Of a stretch of 64,000 nucleotides of DNA, positions 12,401 through 24,805 are shown piece after piece. Under the pieces are notes generated by a model. The model worked only from the letters and a program-made list of their open reading frames with translations, had not been told where the DNA came from and did not search any database. Each line of letters begins with the position of its first letter. Within the stretch, counting starts at the first letter, position 1. The DNA comes from Limonium bicolor (taxonomy: Eukaryota > Streptophyta > Magnoliopsida > Caryophyllales > Plumbaginaceae): assembly GCA_023374045.1 (NCBI GenBank), contig CM041776.1, positions 316,498,722-316,562,721 on the forward strand, written 5' to 3'. Position numbers and translations under genes: made by a program.

Positions 12401-12957
12401 TATAATGCAGCTCTTCATACTTTATAATATCTTAGAGGTACCAGTAATTATGGTATCCTTCTAAACAATACTCCATCTCTCTCACTAACCGCATATTATG
12501 ATAGTGATTGGGCTAGTTGCCCAGCCACAAGAAAATCCGTGTCTGGCTACATTATTCTCCTAGGAGGAAGCCCCATTGCTGGAAATCGAAGAAGCAGAAG
12601 AGTGTTTCACTATCCAGTGCCGAAGCTGGATACCGTGCCATGCGGAATGTCTCATGCGAGCTTGCTTGGCTGACAAGAATCATCCATGAACTGGGCGTCG
12701 ACGGCTCCATTCCGGTTCCCGTCAACTGCGGCAACAAGTCTGTCGTCTACATTGCCCGCAATCTAGTCCAACACCAACGAACCAAACACATTGAGATCGA
12801 CATACACTTTGTTCGACAGAAGATCCGCGAAGGGCTTATCCAGGTTCAACATATATCCAATACAAAGCAACTTGTAGATTTTTTTACGAAGAGTCTTCGC
12901 GGCACAGATTATACAAAATTTTTACATAGATTGGGTTTATATCTCATATATGATTAG
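9470..12957 (+). pseudogene. Copia-1 pol remnant (PR, INT, RT, RNase H)
   Basis: In order: protease WIIDSGATDSV near 9486-9518, followed by a stop; GAG-pre-integrase HYRLGHIPYQNL near 9960; integrase with HLDVCGP, IRSDNA and PQQNGVIE (10130-10440); the hinge; reverse transcriptase with [19 protein letters not shown], then [12 protein letters not shown] after a stop at 11647, and AIYVDDILLAGDD near 12000; RNase H with YDSDWASCPATRKS, SLSSAEAGYRAM and RTKHIEIDIHF, ending at 12957. There are at least six frame breaks. The YVDD box itself is intact. Confidence 0.85.
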
Positions 12958-12985
12958 GTTTGTACGGGGTAGACTTAAGGGGGGC

Positions 12986-13130
12986 TGTTGGTTTACTTTT
13001 CCTAAGTTACCCCTCTTATGTTCTCTTATTAACTACTCTGTATCCCTAAGTATATATATATATATATATCTCCCCACTCTATACTCTGTAAATATTCATT
13101 CTCATTAGCGTAATACAAATGAGACCATTA
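12986..13130 (+). repeat. Copia-1 3' LTR
   Basis: Starts tgttggtttacttttcc right after a purine tract and ends gagaccatta. It is about 5% diverged from the 5' LTR, so the insertion is not recent. Confidence 0.85.
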
Positions 13131-14065
13131 ATATCCAACCCGATTAAAATTGTATTGACTCATACTCGATCCAAAAATAACCGGGTTATAAACTTTCAAC
13201 CCATACCCAACCCATATAAAATCATTGAACCTAACCCCAACCTGTTTAACCTGTTTAAATACAAATGCTCTTGCTTTCTACAGAATGATCAGTCGTCCAT
13301 AAAAGCGTGCACATGGCGGTCATTTATTTCGAATCATTGTGTGTCGTTTTTCCAAATGTTAACATTCTGTTAAATGGGTCAATAATTTTAACTCATAGCT
13401 GTTATTTGTGAGGATGAAATAGTATGAACGGTGAAGTTTGTGGGACTAATGATTGACATAGTACAGTGAATGGTGTATATAGATGGCCTAGAGAATGTAT
13501 TTGGATTTATAAAATAATTATTTGTGTGGGGGCCTAAAGAAGTGATAGTATTTTTGTTTGCTATTATACTAATGGTTATATTATTACTACATATCCAAGT
13601 AAAATATATACATATTTATTTATTTGTTTTTAATTAAATTAAGTAAACGGGTGGGGTTGAATTCAGGTTATGACCCTTAACCCATATCTAATCCATATAT
13701 TTAATAGGCAACCTTACCCGACCCAAAAATTAAATGGGTCATTAATCTTAACTCATACCCGCTATTTATGGGTTGGGTTATCGGGTTGGGTAAAAATTAT
13801 CACCCCTACCCACGACGTTTGGTGAAAGTACTCATTTCATCCATAAGAGAGTAACAATTACTTTCCATTTTCATGTAATTTTTTCATTTTACATCTAGCA
13901 ACTTTCTATTTTTTATTCAACTTAGAAGATGTTTAAATGAGGCCCAAAATTGATGAAACTTTATCTAAACGATGCTAAAGTGTTATACTTTAGTCCTATG
14001 TCAAATCCAAAGGTTTTAAGCTCACATGTGACCCCTGAGACCCAATGAAACATGTGACATGTAGA

Positions 14066-15413
14066 TGATAAGTGGTGAAATAGTGCTATCTCAAGGTCTT
14101 TATTCACCGTCATTTTATTTGGTGCATGACTTATTTCACCACTTTATGGAATATTTTTGTGATTATTAGTGATCTTATACTTTTGACAGATTCAAATAGG
14201 TAAATACTCATATGAGTACATTTTGAAAGCTTAATTTGAGGATGCATCAATGTTCGAGCACTTCGGGAAGGATGCCAAGCCAACGGGAAGCATCGGGAGA
14301 ATTTCGGCACAAAAGAAGAACTTTCAGGTCTCGACCGACCTTGTCCAGCTCTTCAGTAACACACTCGAATGGACCGACCTTAGGACCGACCTTGTCCAAG
14401 GTCGGTCGAATTTAAAATCTGTCACGTGCCTTGCTCACAGAGAGTCCGACTGACCCCGAGACCGACCTTAGCAAGGTCGGTCGGATGGAAATTTTGCCAG
14501 ATTCATCTTTTAAAATGCTAGATTTTGGGGCATTCTTCTTCATTCTTCACTACACACGTTTCCAGCTAAAGAGAGGATATAGAATGGCGAAAATAAGGGG
14601 GAAAAGAAGAGGAGAAAAGACGAGAAGAAGAGGAGGAAGAAGAGAGTGAAGATTTCTACCTCCATTGAAGCTTGGAAACTCCTCTAATGGCTATTTCTCC
14701 CTTCTCCTTTCTCTTTCCTTTATCTATGGCTGAGTAGTTCCATTTGTATCCTAGGATAGCTTGACCCTATTTTGCTCATTGAATGCTAGAAACCTAACTC
14801 ATTTATTACTCTTGTTTTATTCTCTTCAATATCAATTAATGCCTTAAATTGATCTCTTATTGCATTTATGGTGGTTTCATTCAATAGTGGATCTTGAGTT
14901 TGGAACTAGGCCAAAAGGGGGATAAACCCTAACTTTTGCTATCTTGATTTTGGGAGTAAATTCTTAGGGCTATTAATTAAAAGTGCTTGCTTAATGCTAC
15001 TTAGTGATTTAAACCTCCTTTAATTAAGGGGTTTGACTAATTAGCTAAGAATTGGATTTCTCATGATTTGGGGATTCATGAGTTGAACTTTAATCGGCAT
15101 TGAGTTAATGAGTTATGGTTTTGAGATTCTTTGGGTGAATTAGGTGATTCTCCACTATCCTAGGGTACTCTTCCACCCATTTCCATCAAACAACCAATTT
15201 ACTGTTTTATTGTTTTTCCATTGACAAACAACCAAGCTTGCCTCCGGCTAAACCCCCGTTTACTATTTTCATTTACGTTTTACTAAAGTACCGAAACTTG
15301 GGATTTAGAAACCAATTTTCTTGTGGATACGACACTTGTTATATTGCAACGAATTGGGTGCACTTGCCCATTTGAGCTAGGTTTTTACTATTATGTTAGT
15401 AATTATCCCAATA
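14066..15413. mobile_element. Solo LTR (1348 bp) inside the MULE-type element
   Basis: The sequence between direct 5-mers gtaga (14061-14065 and 15414-15418) starts tgataagtgg and ends tatcccaata. Removing it rejoins the gacccaatga/cattgggtc centre of the MULE-type element, which defines it as an insertion. It holds paired gaccgacctt/aaggtcggtc hairpins (14330-14490) and a 75-bp polypurine tract (about 14583-14660). Its 3' part (ctaaaccccc...gggtgcacttgccca) is shared, in reverse, with 63587-64000. No coding domains were seen, so the family is unassigned. Confidence 0.6.
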
Positions 15414-15651
15414 GTAGACGTGTTTTCATTGGGTCCCACAGGTTACATATGAGCTTAAAAACTTTGAATTTGACCCATGTAAAGTTTCATCAATTTTGGA
15501 AAACATTTAAGCACCTCCTAAGTTGAACTAAAATTAGAAAAGTTATCGGATGTAAAACAGGGGAAACCACATGAACAGAGAAAATAATTTTTGAACCTCA
15601 TGGGTGGGGTGTACAGTTTCACCAAACAATGGGTAGGGATATAATTTTCCC

Positions 15652-16428
15652 TTAATTGAATTACAGGCTACACCCACCGGGTTGTAGACTTGTAGTAACG
15701 GACGATGTATAGTAACGGACGATGTATTTTACATAAAAGTTGTATTGATATATATTATGATGTTAAATTGTGCTATACGTTTATATTTAATGTATACAAA
15801 TTGTACCATTATTATAGCTATAAATATAATTAACACTTTGATAGTTACAATCAAACGCAAGGCACAACACAATATATTTATTCGTCAAATTGTTATTTAT
15901 ATTCAAATGTCACTGTCAATTTAACTTCATTTATATAGTTTATATTTTGAGATTGTAACTTAGTAAATATATTTCGTTAAATAGTACAATTCTTTATTTT
16001 TGTTAGTGACCAAATGTTTTAACAAGTCTAACTGTATGTTTGTTAAGGGTAAGACTTGTAGCACATACAATCAAACTTAAGTAGCCTTTCTCTGTCACAA
16101 GTCCAACAACTCATACGAGGAGATGTTTTTTTATACTTAGTAGTGTATTAATCATTACAAGAGAAACGAAAGATAAGTTACAAAGTGCTACTGCTCTAAT
16201 TACATGGTTAGCATATTGTTGTGTTGTACAAAAAGATCCCGAAAGATCCTATTGTTTCTCTCTTTCTATGTACAATATATGGGATTGGTGAACACAAAAG
16301 AGTTACTTTTATTCCTATCACATCGTATTTCTACTATCTACTAACCCACCTACCTATCTTATCCCAATCTCTTGGATTTCTAATCCCTTCAAAATGGTTC
16401 CAGACTGCTACCCAAATCTCATTAGCAT
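15652..16428. other. Intergenic, AT-rich
   Basis: No gene or complete element seen. There is a short tandem duplication of agtaacggacgatgta (about 15694-15728). Confidence 0.45.
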
Positions 16429-17340
16429 ACCCACACTAAAAAAACAGATGCTTTACTGATTCCCTACCATCATGACAAAGTACATAATTTTCATTAACTA
16501 TCATCCCCAAATTTCTAAGCTTATCCTTAGTTGCAAGTCTTTCATAGACAACTAGCCAAGTAATAAAGGAATGTCGAGGGAAGTTCCCTTTGCTCCTAGT
16601 CACTTTGTCGCATTCCACCAATGGATCTTTCCTGAACATCTTCTCATAACAATTCCTGATAGAGAAACATCCTCTACGACATGGCCAGTTGATTGAGCTA
16701 CCCTCTCCTAAATACTCTACCAAAAGTTGTCTGCTCTTCATAAGGTTCCTCCAACACCAAGGGAAGTTTCTCGGGACACTTACATCCCAAAAAGTAATAT
16801 GCTTTATATAGTACTCATGAACCAATTCAACTCACAATGTATATACATTTGTATCTATTTGCCAAATCTACTTACAAATGGCTGCCTTGTTCCAAGTTTC
16901 TAGGCATTTAACCCCAAGTCCTCCCATCGACTTTGGTTGACACACTTTCTTCCAAGCCATACTTGCCTTCTTAGAGTTCGTATTCCCTGTCCAAAGGAAA
17001 GCCCTATAGATAGCTATGACTTCCTTGATCACCTTCTTCAAAACGACAAAGATAGACATCTAATAAATCTGCATAGAAAGAAGTTTTGATTTGATGACTT
17101 GCAATCTCCCTGCATAGAAGGAGATGTTGCACAATCTGGAAGACTGATTTGATCAAAATTTCAAACTCGGCTAATATTTCACAACTCTCCAATGATCCAA
17201 AGAAGTTTTGAATAAGCCTTGGAACAAACTTTAAATATATTGCACCTATAACCCGAGATGTCTTCGTTCCCCATCTAATATGAATAACTAATCCCAAAAA
17301 ATTGTCATACCTCACTTTCTTAGACGTCACCAGGAGAGGT
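16429..17340 (-). pseudogene. L1-type LINE 3' fragment (end of RT ORF, zf-RVT domain)
   Basis: On the - strand, reading from 17340 down, the frames contain AIYRAFLWTGN, then SMGGLGVKCLETWNKAAICK, and finally a zf-RVT-like domain (GNFPRHSFITWLVVYERLAT and a degenerate C-C...HLFF pattern). This is the C-terminal end of plant L1 ORF2. The RT catalytic part is missing, so the copy is 5'-truncated, and several frame changes are present. No target duplication was found. Confidence 0.75.
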
Positions 17341-18582
17341 AAACCTTACATAAGCTCTTGTGCAGTGTCATTTTAGTACAAGGGACAAGAAGCTAACATT
17401 CTGGCTCAAAAGAAGATAAAAACAAACGTGCAATGCTTTATTTACTATCAAATCACCCAGAAAACTATGGGATTTGTGCTTGAAGAACAAGAAGCCGATA
17501 ACATTGCTTTTAGCTGACCGACAACGTCTTCTTCAGTTGTTTGGGTTTGAAATAGGCATGCATCCATTTTTTTTGCTTTCCAAAAATGGTAAAATTGATT
17601 CAGGAAGACTGAACATAAATTGTCATTTGATGCTTGTCACTTGATGACTATTCCATGCCAAACACTATATCAACATGTAAAGCTAACTATGTAAAGATGA
17701 CCGAAGAGAAAATGAACACATCCTTAACAAGTATTTTCTCTATTACATTCTTCGTGAGACTGGGAGAAAAAAAAGGTAAATTTTTTCTCTAGAGTAAAAT
17801 AAAAAAAAACTACCACGGGGAAACAATTGTTAAAGATATGAGGTCAATCACATTATTGCATCTCTTCAAGATCTTTTACTAGATATTTGTCTAGATCGCT
17901 ACCTCCATCAAAGGCGAATGTCATTAAGATTAAGCCATGACTTAGGTAGAGCAGGTGTATTAAATTGTGTAGTTTATTGTCTGTGGATTGTAAGTGTGTG
18001 ATGGTCTATTGGGTAGATTTGTAAATTTTGATAGAGCAACGACCAAGGAGGTCGAGTAGTTTGACACTTGGGTGGTGGGTAACTTTAATTCTTTATACTC
18101 GAGATAAAATACTTTAACAAAAAGTTTAATATACCATGGGGATATGGTGAAAGAGGGCATTTACTAATGTGTGATTTTTTTTTGTGTTATTTAAAGAGCC
18201 ACTACTTATATTAGTTGCAACTCAGCTTTTGTAGATGTGCTTTTGGAATTTATACAATTTAAACTTGCAGGAGAAATATTAGTTGCAACTCAGCTTTTAT
18301 TTTAGTTGTTGTTTGACTAATCTATGAGAGATTCATCTCCATAGCGGCATAGTGGGATTCTAGTATGTAGGCTTTCACCATTATTATTTGTTTTTCACTT
18401 GTAGCTTTTTAGGAATTCGTTTTGTGCCCAATTCGGTTATGCAGGTCAACCAGTAACCAAATTATGAAAATTAAGTTTCGTGATCCGATTTCAGCAGAGT
18501 TTCCAAAATATGTTGATTATCACCTATTTTAGCTTTCGATCATTTTGATTTACTTTTTTAAGTTTAGTCATAATTTATAACC
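17341..18582. other. Intergenic, nothing recognised
   Basis: No supported gene. A direct repeat of atattagttgcaactcagct occurs near 18210 and again near 18277, about 66 bp apart. Confidence 0.45.
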
Positions 18583-18877
18583 TGTTGCAAATCATCCTAA
18601 TTAGTGGATGAACATCCACATGTCTTTTGGTCTACTTAGACACTTCAATGGTGTAACTCTCGAAACTCCCTCTAGACTCTTGTTTGTGTAACCGTCAAAG
18701 ACCTTTAATGTTTGTATTCCCACCTTAGAATGGGTCATTCAAAGGTTCGGTAAATGATGTTATCTTGCACTACATAAGGATGTGATATGGAATGTAAGAA
18801 AGATAGAAGAAATTGTTCCAATTTTGTCCTTCCTTCTCTCCTATACTCCCCCAACCTCATCTCTCAATTTTATAACA
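18583..18877 (+). repeat. Copia-2 5' LTR
   Basis: Starts tgttgcaaatcatcctaatt and ends caattttataaca. It shares words such as ccaccttagaatgggtca with the 3' LTR, with many substitutions. Confidence 0.82.
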
Positions 18878-19799
18878 CACTATCAGCACGAAATAGTCTA
18901 CTAAAATATATTCTTCTCTTTGCCATACACCATCGACAAAGATATTGAGTCACTTTTCTCACTACCATTTTTTTAAATAATTGTGCTCAAAGAAACGTAA
19001 CTCAATTGAAACTAATCAAGGAAGCTTATTACCAACAATGCAACGAGGATCTCATCATGCGTCTCCAGAAGGAGCTTTCCGGTGACTTTATGAATCTGTG
19101 CTAACTAAGAGTTTATATGTTGAATTTGCATATGATGTATACTCTACCAAATGCAAAAGGTGTAAGCAGGTTTAATCAATTTTACTGGCATAGTCATATT
19201 AACAAACAAGGAAATCATACACAAGTCAAAATTATTTATATGTTTGTATATATGTATGTATGAGTTTCTAAATCAAAAGAAAAATCCTTATCTTACTTTT
19301 ATATTTATTATACCATATGTACAAATTTCATTTTTATTATATTATGATACAAAGTGACAACCTTTGATTGGTGAATATAGAGGAAGAGATATGTTACAAA
19401 AGATTGTTTTTAAGAAAGAAAATGGTATAAAGACTATTTTTGTGAGATTATATGGGGTCGAGTTTTTGTTTATTGAATAAAAGAAGTTTGGAGCAAAAGT
19501 AAACCCTGAGTTAAAAGGAAAGCGAGATCTTCGATGACAATGTATTGTTATGATTTTGAAGAATTATCAGTTTAATTACTGAAGAATTATATGTTTTGTG
19601 GTATAATAATTTTTGCATAATCGCTCTCTTAAAGCATAATCTATTGTTATATATTTTTGTTTTGAAAAGTGAAACATCTAATATAGTATGATCATTCGGT
19701 TCAATTATATTTTATTTATGATTGAAAAATAGTACTATTGTCATAAGAACGGGTTTGAATTACCGCTTTAGAGAAAATCCCTTTTGGGATAGTAAAAAA

Positions 19800-20110
19800 G
19801 TGATATTACCTCGTGCATGATGTTGCACTAAGGTTAAGAATTCTCTTATGTAATACTGAAAAAAGATTGTAAAATTATAATATTACCTCGTGCAAGATGG
19901 TGCACTTGAGGTTAATAATTGTGCTCTTGCAAATTGAGTACATTTGAGGTAAGGTCATAATACTTTCTCATGAAAAATGAATGCACTCGAGATTCAGAAG
20001 TATAAGATCCGTATAGGTCCTTGCATAAGATGAGTGCACTGGAAGATGAAAATTAAAAGAGTCATATTATTCAATTGCATAAGATGAGTGCACTGGAAGA
20101 TGCAAAATCA
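19800..20110 (+). repeat. Degenerate short repeats inside Copia-2
   Basis: Variants of tattacctcgtgca-gat-gtgcact recur at about 19803, 19880 and 20023. An exact pair of ttgcataagatgagtgcact-ggaagatg lies at about 20022-20051 and 20076-20105. Irregular spacing rules out a CRISPR-like array. Confidence 0.5.
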
Positions 20111-22139
20111 TGCTCTTAGACTAGAGAGCTGTATACAAAACATTTTTCTGCTGTACATTTTGTACATTGTAGCACTATTGATAAAGTATGACACTTTGTC
20201 ATTTAGTGACTTACAATAAGGTTGCGAATCTATTATAGATTGCGAAGATGGTCCAACGTACCATATTTTTTTTCCTTTATAGTATGCATGAATAACCAAT
20301 ACCTATAGTATGATTATTAAATATGTCAAAATTCATGTACTCTAGTGCGCCTTTCACACTACATAAAAATGTATTTAGGGTTACACCTTAACACTTTTTC
20401 ATCAATAATAACATCATCTCAACAATATCCTTCATGGATATGTGATGGTCTGCCATGATATCATCCATACATTGTTTTTCTCTTCACACACGGTCCAACC
20501 ATGTATGAATAGATAATAATCTATCACAGATTATAGCATCTCTTACAATCGATCTTTACAAGATAAAATGGTCATTGTCATTAGCTAAATCAACCTTTTA
20601 GTTCCTATATCATCAGTGATCTTACAGATAGATCTTGCCAAAATCAACCTCAAGCTTGACTTTTTTCACAATCATGCATGAAACACATTAGCATTTTAGA
20701 GCTTACGTTGGAAATTCACTGGGAAACTCTTTAATTTTTCATAATAATCCTCAAATGTAACTCCATAATGGTTACTTGGAAGACTGTGTAACTTATACCA
20801 AAGTTATTTTGTACAACGTTACTTTTAACTCTTAAAAATCTATGCTCTCCAAGAGCTTTACAATTGGTCTAATCTTATATCAAAAGTTGACCATTTTAAA
20901 ACCAGTCCACTTCAAATGCATAGAATTGCATGAGGGAAGACTATGCTGAATGAGAGTATGATCTTGTGAGCCATGAATATTAAAACTTTTCATATGTTGC
21001 TTGAGGGAACAAGAATAAAATTGATTAAACACTTATTTAATGATAAAGTATGCTCATATTGATGGGAAAACAAGCACAAAGGTACCAAGTTATATAAGTT
21101 GATATAACATAGAAGTAAATCTCATAAAACCCCAAAGAAAGGGGGAATAGCTAACCAACAGTTAGTGTATGATAAAATATTCATTATATGAAACTAGAAA
21201 ATGGGTCACCCATGAGAAAAAACGAATACAATCACTAGTTTTCTACACTATCAAGAACTTTCAGGTTCTTACTCGGGTGGCAATAGTTTATATAAGATAT
21301 AGCGAGATCATTCAAAGAGTGGATGTGATTTTTTATACACCCTTGAAATATCATCGATTGAATATGAGAGAAAATAAAATTACCATGTGGACCTTTGAGA
21401 TATTATATGATGTTTGATGCATCAAATAATGGTCACACGAAGAATTGTAATCATTGGGCCATTGATATGAAAGATCTATAATGAAATTATCCATGCATTT
21501 TTTAGATTAAGACGGATATATGAAAGTCTAAAGAATAATGGTATTGAGTAACTTATACTCCCACTAAGAACGACCATATTAAGTCGTTAATTTTGTAGAG
21601 CAAAAAAAAAGTTAGTCAATTGGGTTTGTGTCTATACCTTCCTCATTAAAAATATCAAAAGGGAAGTTCAGAATAATGAACTTCTTTAGTTCTTAAGCAT
21701 TCTCAACTTTAGGGGGAGAAGGATTTAAGTTTTGATATTTGGCACAAAGTCTTATAAGTAAAATCAATTGCACCATGTTGAAATATTACAAAAGCAGTCT
21801 CATGTTGGGTGTTGCTACAACCATGCTTCTCAGAAATATGAGTCTCAAAGTTGTTCATGAATTCATAAGATGTCGAATTAGAGAAATTTTTTTCTCTAAC
21901 TTGAATGTCCTTAACCAAATGTTAATGGACTCTAGATCAAGAATTATTTCATGACAAGGTAAAATGAACTAAAGGTTCAAAGAATATATAATTCATTTGC
22001 AAAATGCTGTAAATCATCTACCAGATGAGTTTTTTTAGATATGAAGCAAGTAACACAATCATGTATACCAACTGCAAATATTTCAGCTTGGTTAGAAGTC
22101 GCGGGAGAAAATTCAAATTACAAATGGCAAGTGAATCCT

Positions 22140-22400
22140 AGGTATGCTAGAAGCGTGGACGACCCTTGGGATCCAAAGACTTGAACCCTAGAAAGAGAAG
22201 TTCGGACCCTGGAAAAGGGGAGTCTAGTCGCTCGAAAGGGGATGAATATGTCAAAATGACACAAAAGGAAAAGGAAATGAGGAAATATTTGAACCCTCGA
22301 AAGAGGATTCCAGTCTCTCGAAAGGGGGGGGGGGGGGTGGATATGCCAAAATGACACCAAAAGGAAAATGAGGAGTTTCAAGATTCAAACCTTTGAAAGA
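22140..22400 (+). pseudogene. Copia-2 pol hinge remnant
   Basis: The frame reads PLGSKDLNPRKR, the conserved linker between integrase and RT in one copia lineage (family form KRGRPIGSKDKNPRKRK). It is followed by variant copies of laaccctcgaaag-type text and a 13-G run at about 22326-22338. Only the hinge is recognisable. Confidence 0.6.
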
Positions 22401-23749
22401 GGAGTTCACACCCTAGGAGTGGGGAAGAAACTGCCGCTATGATACAAGGGAAGAAGTAAGGAGCTAATCATGAAAGATGCATAGATTTCAAAACAAACTT
22501 AAAGGATCCGGAAGTTGCATTTCTATGCATGAATACGATTAATGAATCATGTTCCGTATATATTAATGATATATATATCAAGAATAAAGGAAGTGCGGAA
22601 TATGATTTCCAAAAGTTGATAAAGACAAGTCATAAACACGCCGAAGCGCGTGATGCTAGCATGATAGTGCACCAGAGTTGTGCATATGAGATGTTATAAT
22701 CCACCTCGATATGAGAAATGAACGCGTTCCTCCTATTGGATAAAGGAGTTGTAATATTGTAAAGGTGGAAGATAGTAGACCCTTGGAAAAAGGTGTCTAG
22801 CCCTTGCAAAAAGAGCTACAAACTTTGGTAGAAAATAGTAAACCCTTGAAACTAGTGTCCAGCCCTTGAAAAATGAGCTATAAACTTTCTAAAGGAAGTT
22901 AATGATAAATAATACACCATGTTAAATTATGTATATCCCTTGAAAGAGGATCTACACTCTCGATAAGAGTGCAAATATGAATAATGTGAACATGTGAATT
23001 CCTAAGAAATGTTTTTTTAAAGAAAATCTTGAGAATGATTTTCTCTAAAGGCCTTATGTTTTGATATGATCAATTGTGACTTGGAAGGATCATTTATACC
23101 ATAATCGGATAGTATAAAATTATAAAATCTTATATACTGATATATCAAATGAGCCAAGGGTATGGTATAAGCCACTAAGAAGGGCTCATATATATATATA
23201 TATTTATATATATGTGTGTGGATATTAAGTTCAAATTCTTCAAAGTGCATTATTTGTTTGCACTAGGCTCATGTATATGAGTCGTTTAAAGTTATGTTGA
23301 TTATACATGACTAGTAAAAGGATATTCCTATTATGCGAATATCAAATAGACCTTAGGAGCGAATTGGATTATACAAATTTATCATCCTTTATATGATAGA
23401 AAGAAATGTTGATATACTATATATGTTATACTGGGGAATGATTTAATGGTAATATAAGACTTACCATCTGGTAAGGTGATGATTCTCAATAAATATATTT
23501 CACCATTGTTCTCCCTCCTGATCAATGTTAAGATGATAGAAGGTTGATGACATATTTATGGAATGAATGTTGGCATATATTCATGTATGTCAAATTTAGG
23601 GGGATAATCATAATGTGGTTATGTTTTCTCCTTCGCTTTGGTTTTTGTCCCACAGGGTTTTTCCAAGCAAGATTTTAATAAGACAACATATCATAGTATT
23701 TCCTTACGAAGAAGAGTGCTATGATATTTATGGTGGAACTGCCATTTCT

Positions 23750-24630
23750 TGGTGCTAAACAAAGCAGACTATAGTGACAACTTTATCAAATCATCCAGAA
23801 TTGATTGCTCTATATGAAACAGGAAGAGGATGTGTGTGGATTAGATCAACCATCTATCATCTGTTAAGTTCTTGCGGCTTTCAGCCAGATCTAGAGACAC
23901 CAACAGTGATATAAAAGATAAGAGAAAATTACATCGCCCACCCATGACGTTTAGCGAAATTACACAGCCCACCCACGAGGTTTCAAAAATTACTTTGTCC
24001 ACCCATGTGGTTTCCATAATTTTACATCCAGCAACTTTTCTAATATTTGATCAACTTAAAAGATGGTTAAATGATATCCAAATTTGATGAAACTTTACAT
24101 GGACGATATTAAAGTGTTATATTTTGGTAAAATGTGAAATCCAACATTTTTAAGCTCATATATGATCCTTGGGACCCGATGAACGTGTCTCATGTTTCAT
24201 TGGGTCCTACAGGTCATATATGACCTTAAAAAACTTTGGATTTGACATTGAACAAAAATATAACACCTTAGCATCGTCCATGTAAAGTTTCATCAAATTT
24301 GGATATCATTTAACCATCTTTTAAGTTGATCAAATATTAGAAAAGTTGCTGGATGTAAAATTATGGAAACCACATGGGTGGGCAAAGTAATTTTTGAAAC
24401 CTCGTGGGTGGGCTGTGTAATTTCGCCAAACGTCATGGGTGGGCGATGTAATTTGCCCGCATTGCACAAATAAGGGGATGATACATTAAAAGCGATCGAA
24501 CCAAGCATATATCACCAAAATTCTTCTTAACCCACCAGCTTCAGACCAAGGGTATTCTTGATGTTAGCAAGATTCGGTCCGATGAGAATATAGCTGATTT
24601 ATTTACCAAGTCACTTCCTACTTGAGTTTT
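23750..24630 (+). pseudogene. Copia-2 RNase H remnant, split by a MULE MITE
   Basis: Before the insertion the frame reads TKQTIVTTLSNHPELIAL and RGCVWIRSTIYHLLSSCGF. After it: HQLQTKGILDVSKIRSDEN and IADLFTKSLPT. These are consecutive parts of the copia RNase H end (family forms TKQTLVATSSNHAEI and DLFTKSLP). The insertion at about 23916-24455 lies where the family has its C-I-A-Q-I motif; CIAQIRG is still readable right after it. Confidence 0.75.
23916..24455. mobile_element. Quasi-palindromic MULE-type MITE (about 540 bp)
   Basis: The two halves are inverted copies. The left half starts gagaaaattacatcgcccac, and the reverse complement of the right half starts gggcaaattacatcgcccac. The outer 190 bp or so differ by only a few bases; the central 60-80 bp are more diverged. 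The arms are so alike that both strands give the same reading (QPTHEVSKIT). A clear target duplication was not found. Homologous to the arms at 8185-15651. Confidence 0.75.
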
Positions 24631-24805
24631 AAGAAGCTTGTTCGTGATATTGGTATGCGACATCGAAGATACATTTTTTAAATTGAAGGGGAGAGAGACA
24701 TTTTAAATTGTACTCATTTCCTTGACCATAGTTTTTGTTCCGATGGGTTTTTTCTCATAAGGTTTTTAATGAGGCAGTATAATAGGATGTACATCCACGG
24801 GGGAC

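Larger units (their letters stand above)
8257..13130 (+). mobile_element. Copia-1: degenerate full-length copia LTR retrotransposon
   Basis: Two direct LTRs bound the element: 8257-8391 (135 bp) and 12986-13130 (145 bp). They differ by about seven substitutions and a 10-bp longer (TA)n run in the right copy. A purine-rich tract aaggggggc precedes the right LTR. Flanking 5-mers are atatt (8252-8256) and atatc (13131-13135). Gag starts directly at the 5' LTR with no recognisable primer-binding site, so a leader deletion is likely. The domain order PR-INT-RT-RH is the copia order. Many stops and frame changes make it non-functional. Confidence 0.88.
8208..13808. mobile_element. Damaged hAT element, same family as 424-1277, host of a copia element
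   Basis: The left part (8208-8256) reads tcaattcggtttaatgagtc, like the family's left end. The right part (13131-13808) carries the cgggttgggt words and ends aaaaattatcaccccta. It interrupts the MULE arm within the sequence cccatgac: the right copy is cccacgac (13809-13816) and the left copy is altered (caccagac ending at 8207). It is non-autonomous, with no hAT transposase. The copia element at 8257-13130 sits in its left subterminal region. Confidence 0.7.
8185..15651. mobile_element. MULE-type inverted-repeat MITE, blown up by three later insertions
   Basis: The left arm begins ggggaaattagatccc at 8185. The right arm ends at 15651, and its reverse complement begins agggaaaattatatccct. Flanking 9-mers tttgttgaa (8176-8184) and ttaattgaa (15652-15660) agree at 7 of 9 bases, as expected for an aged Mutator-like target duplication. 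The arms (8185-8207, 13809-14065 and 15414-15651) are homologous to the intact element at about 23922-24455. A hAT element splits the left arm and an LTR splits the centre. No transposase is present. Confidence 0.75.

Noticed and set aside
19800..20110. Spaced repeats resembling an array
   Set aside because: Irregular spacing and degenerate units within a decayed copia element of a plant genome.
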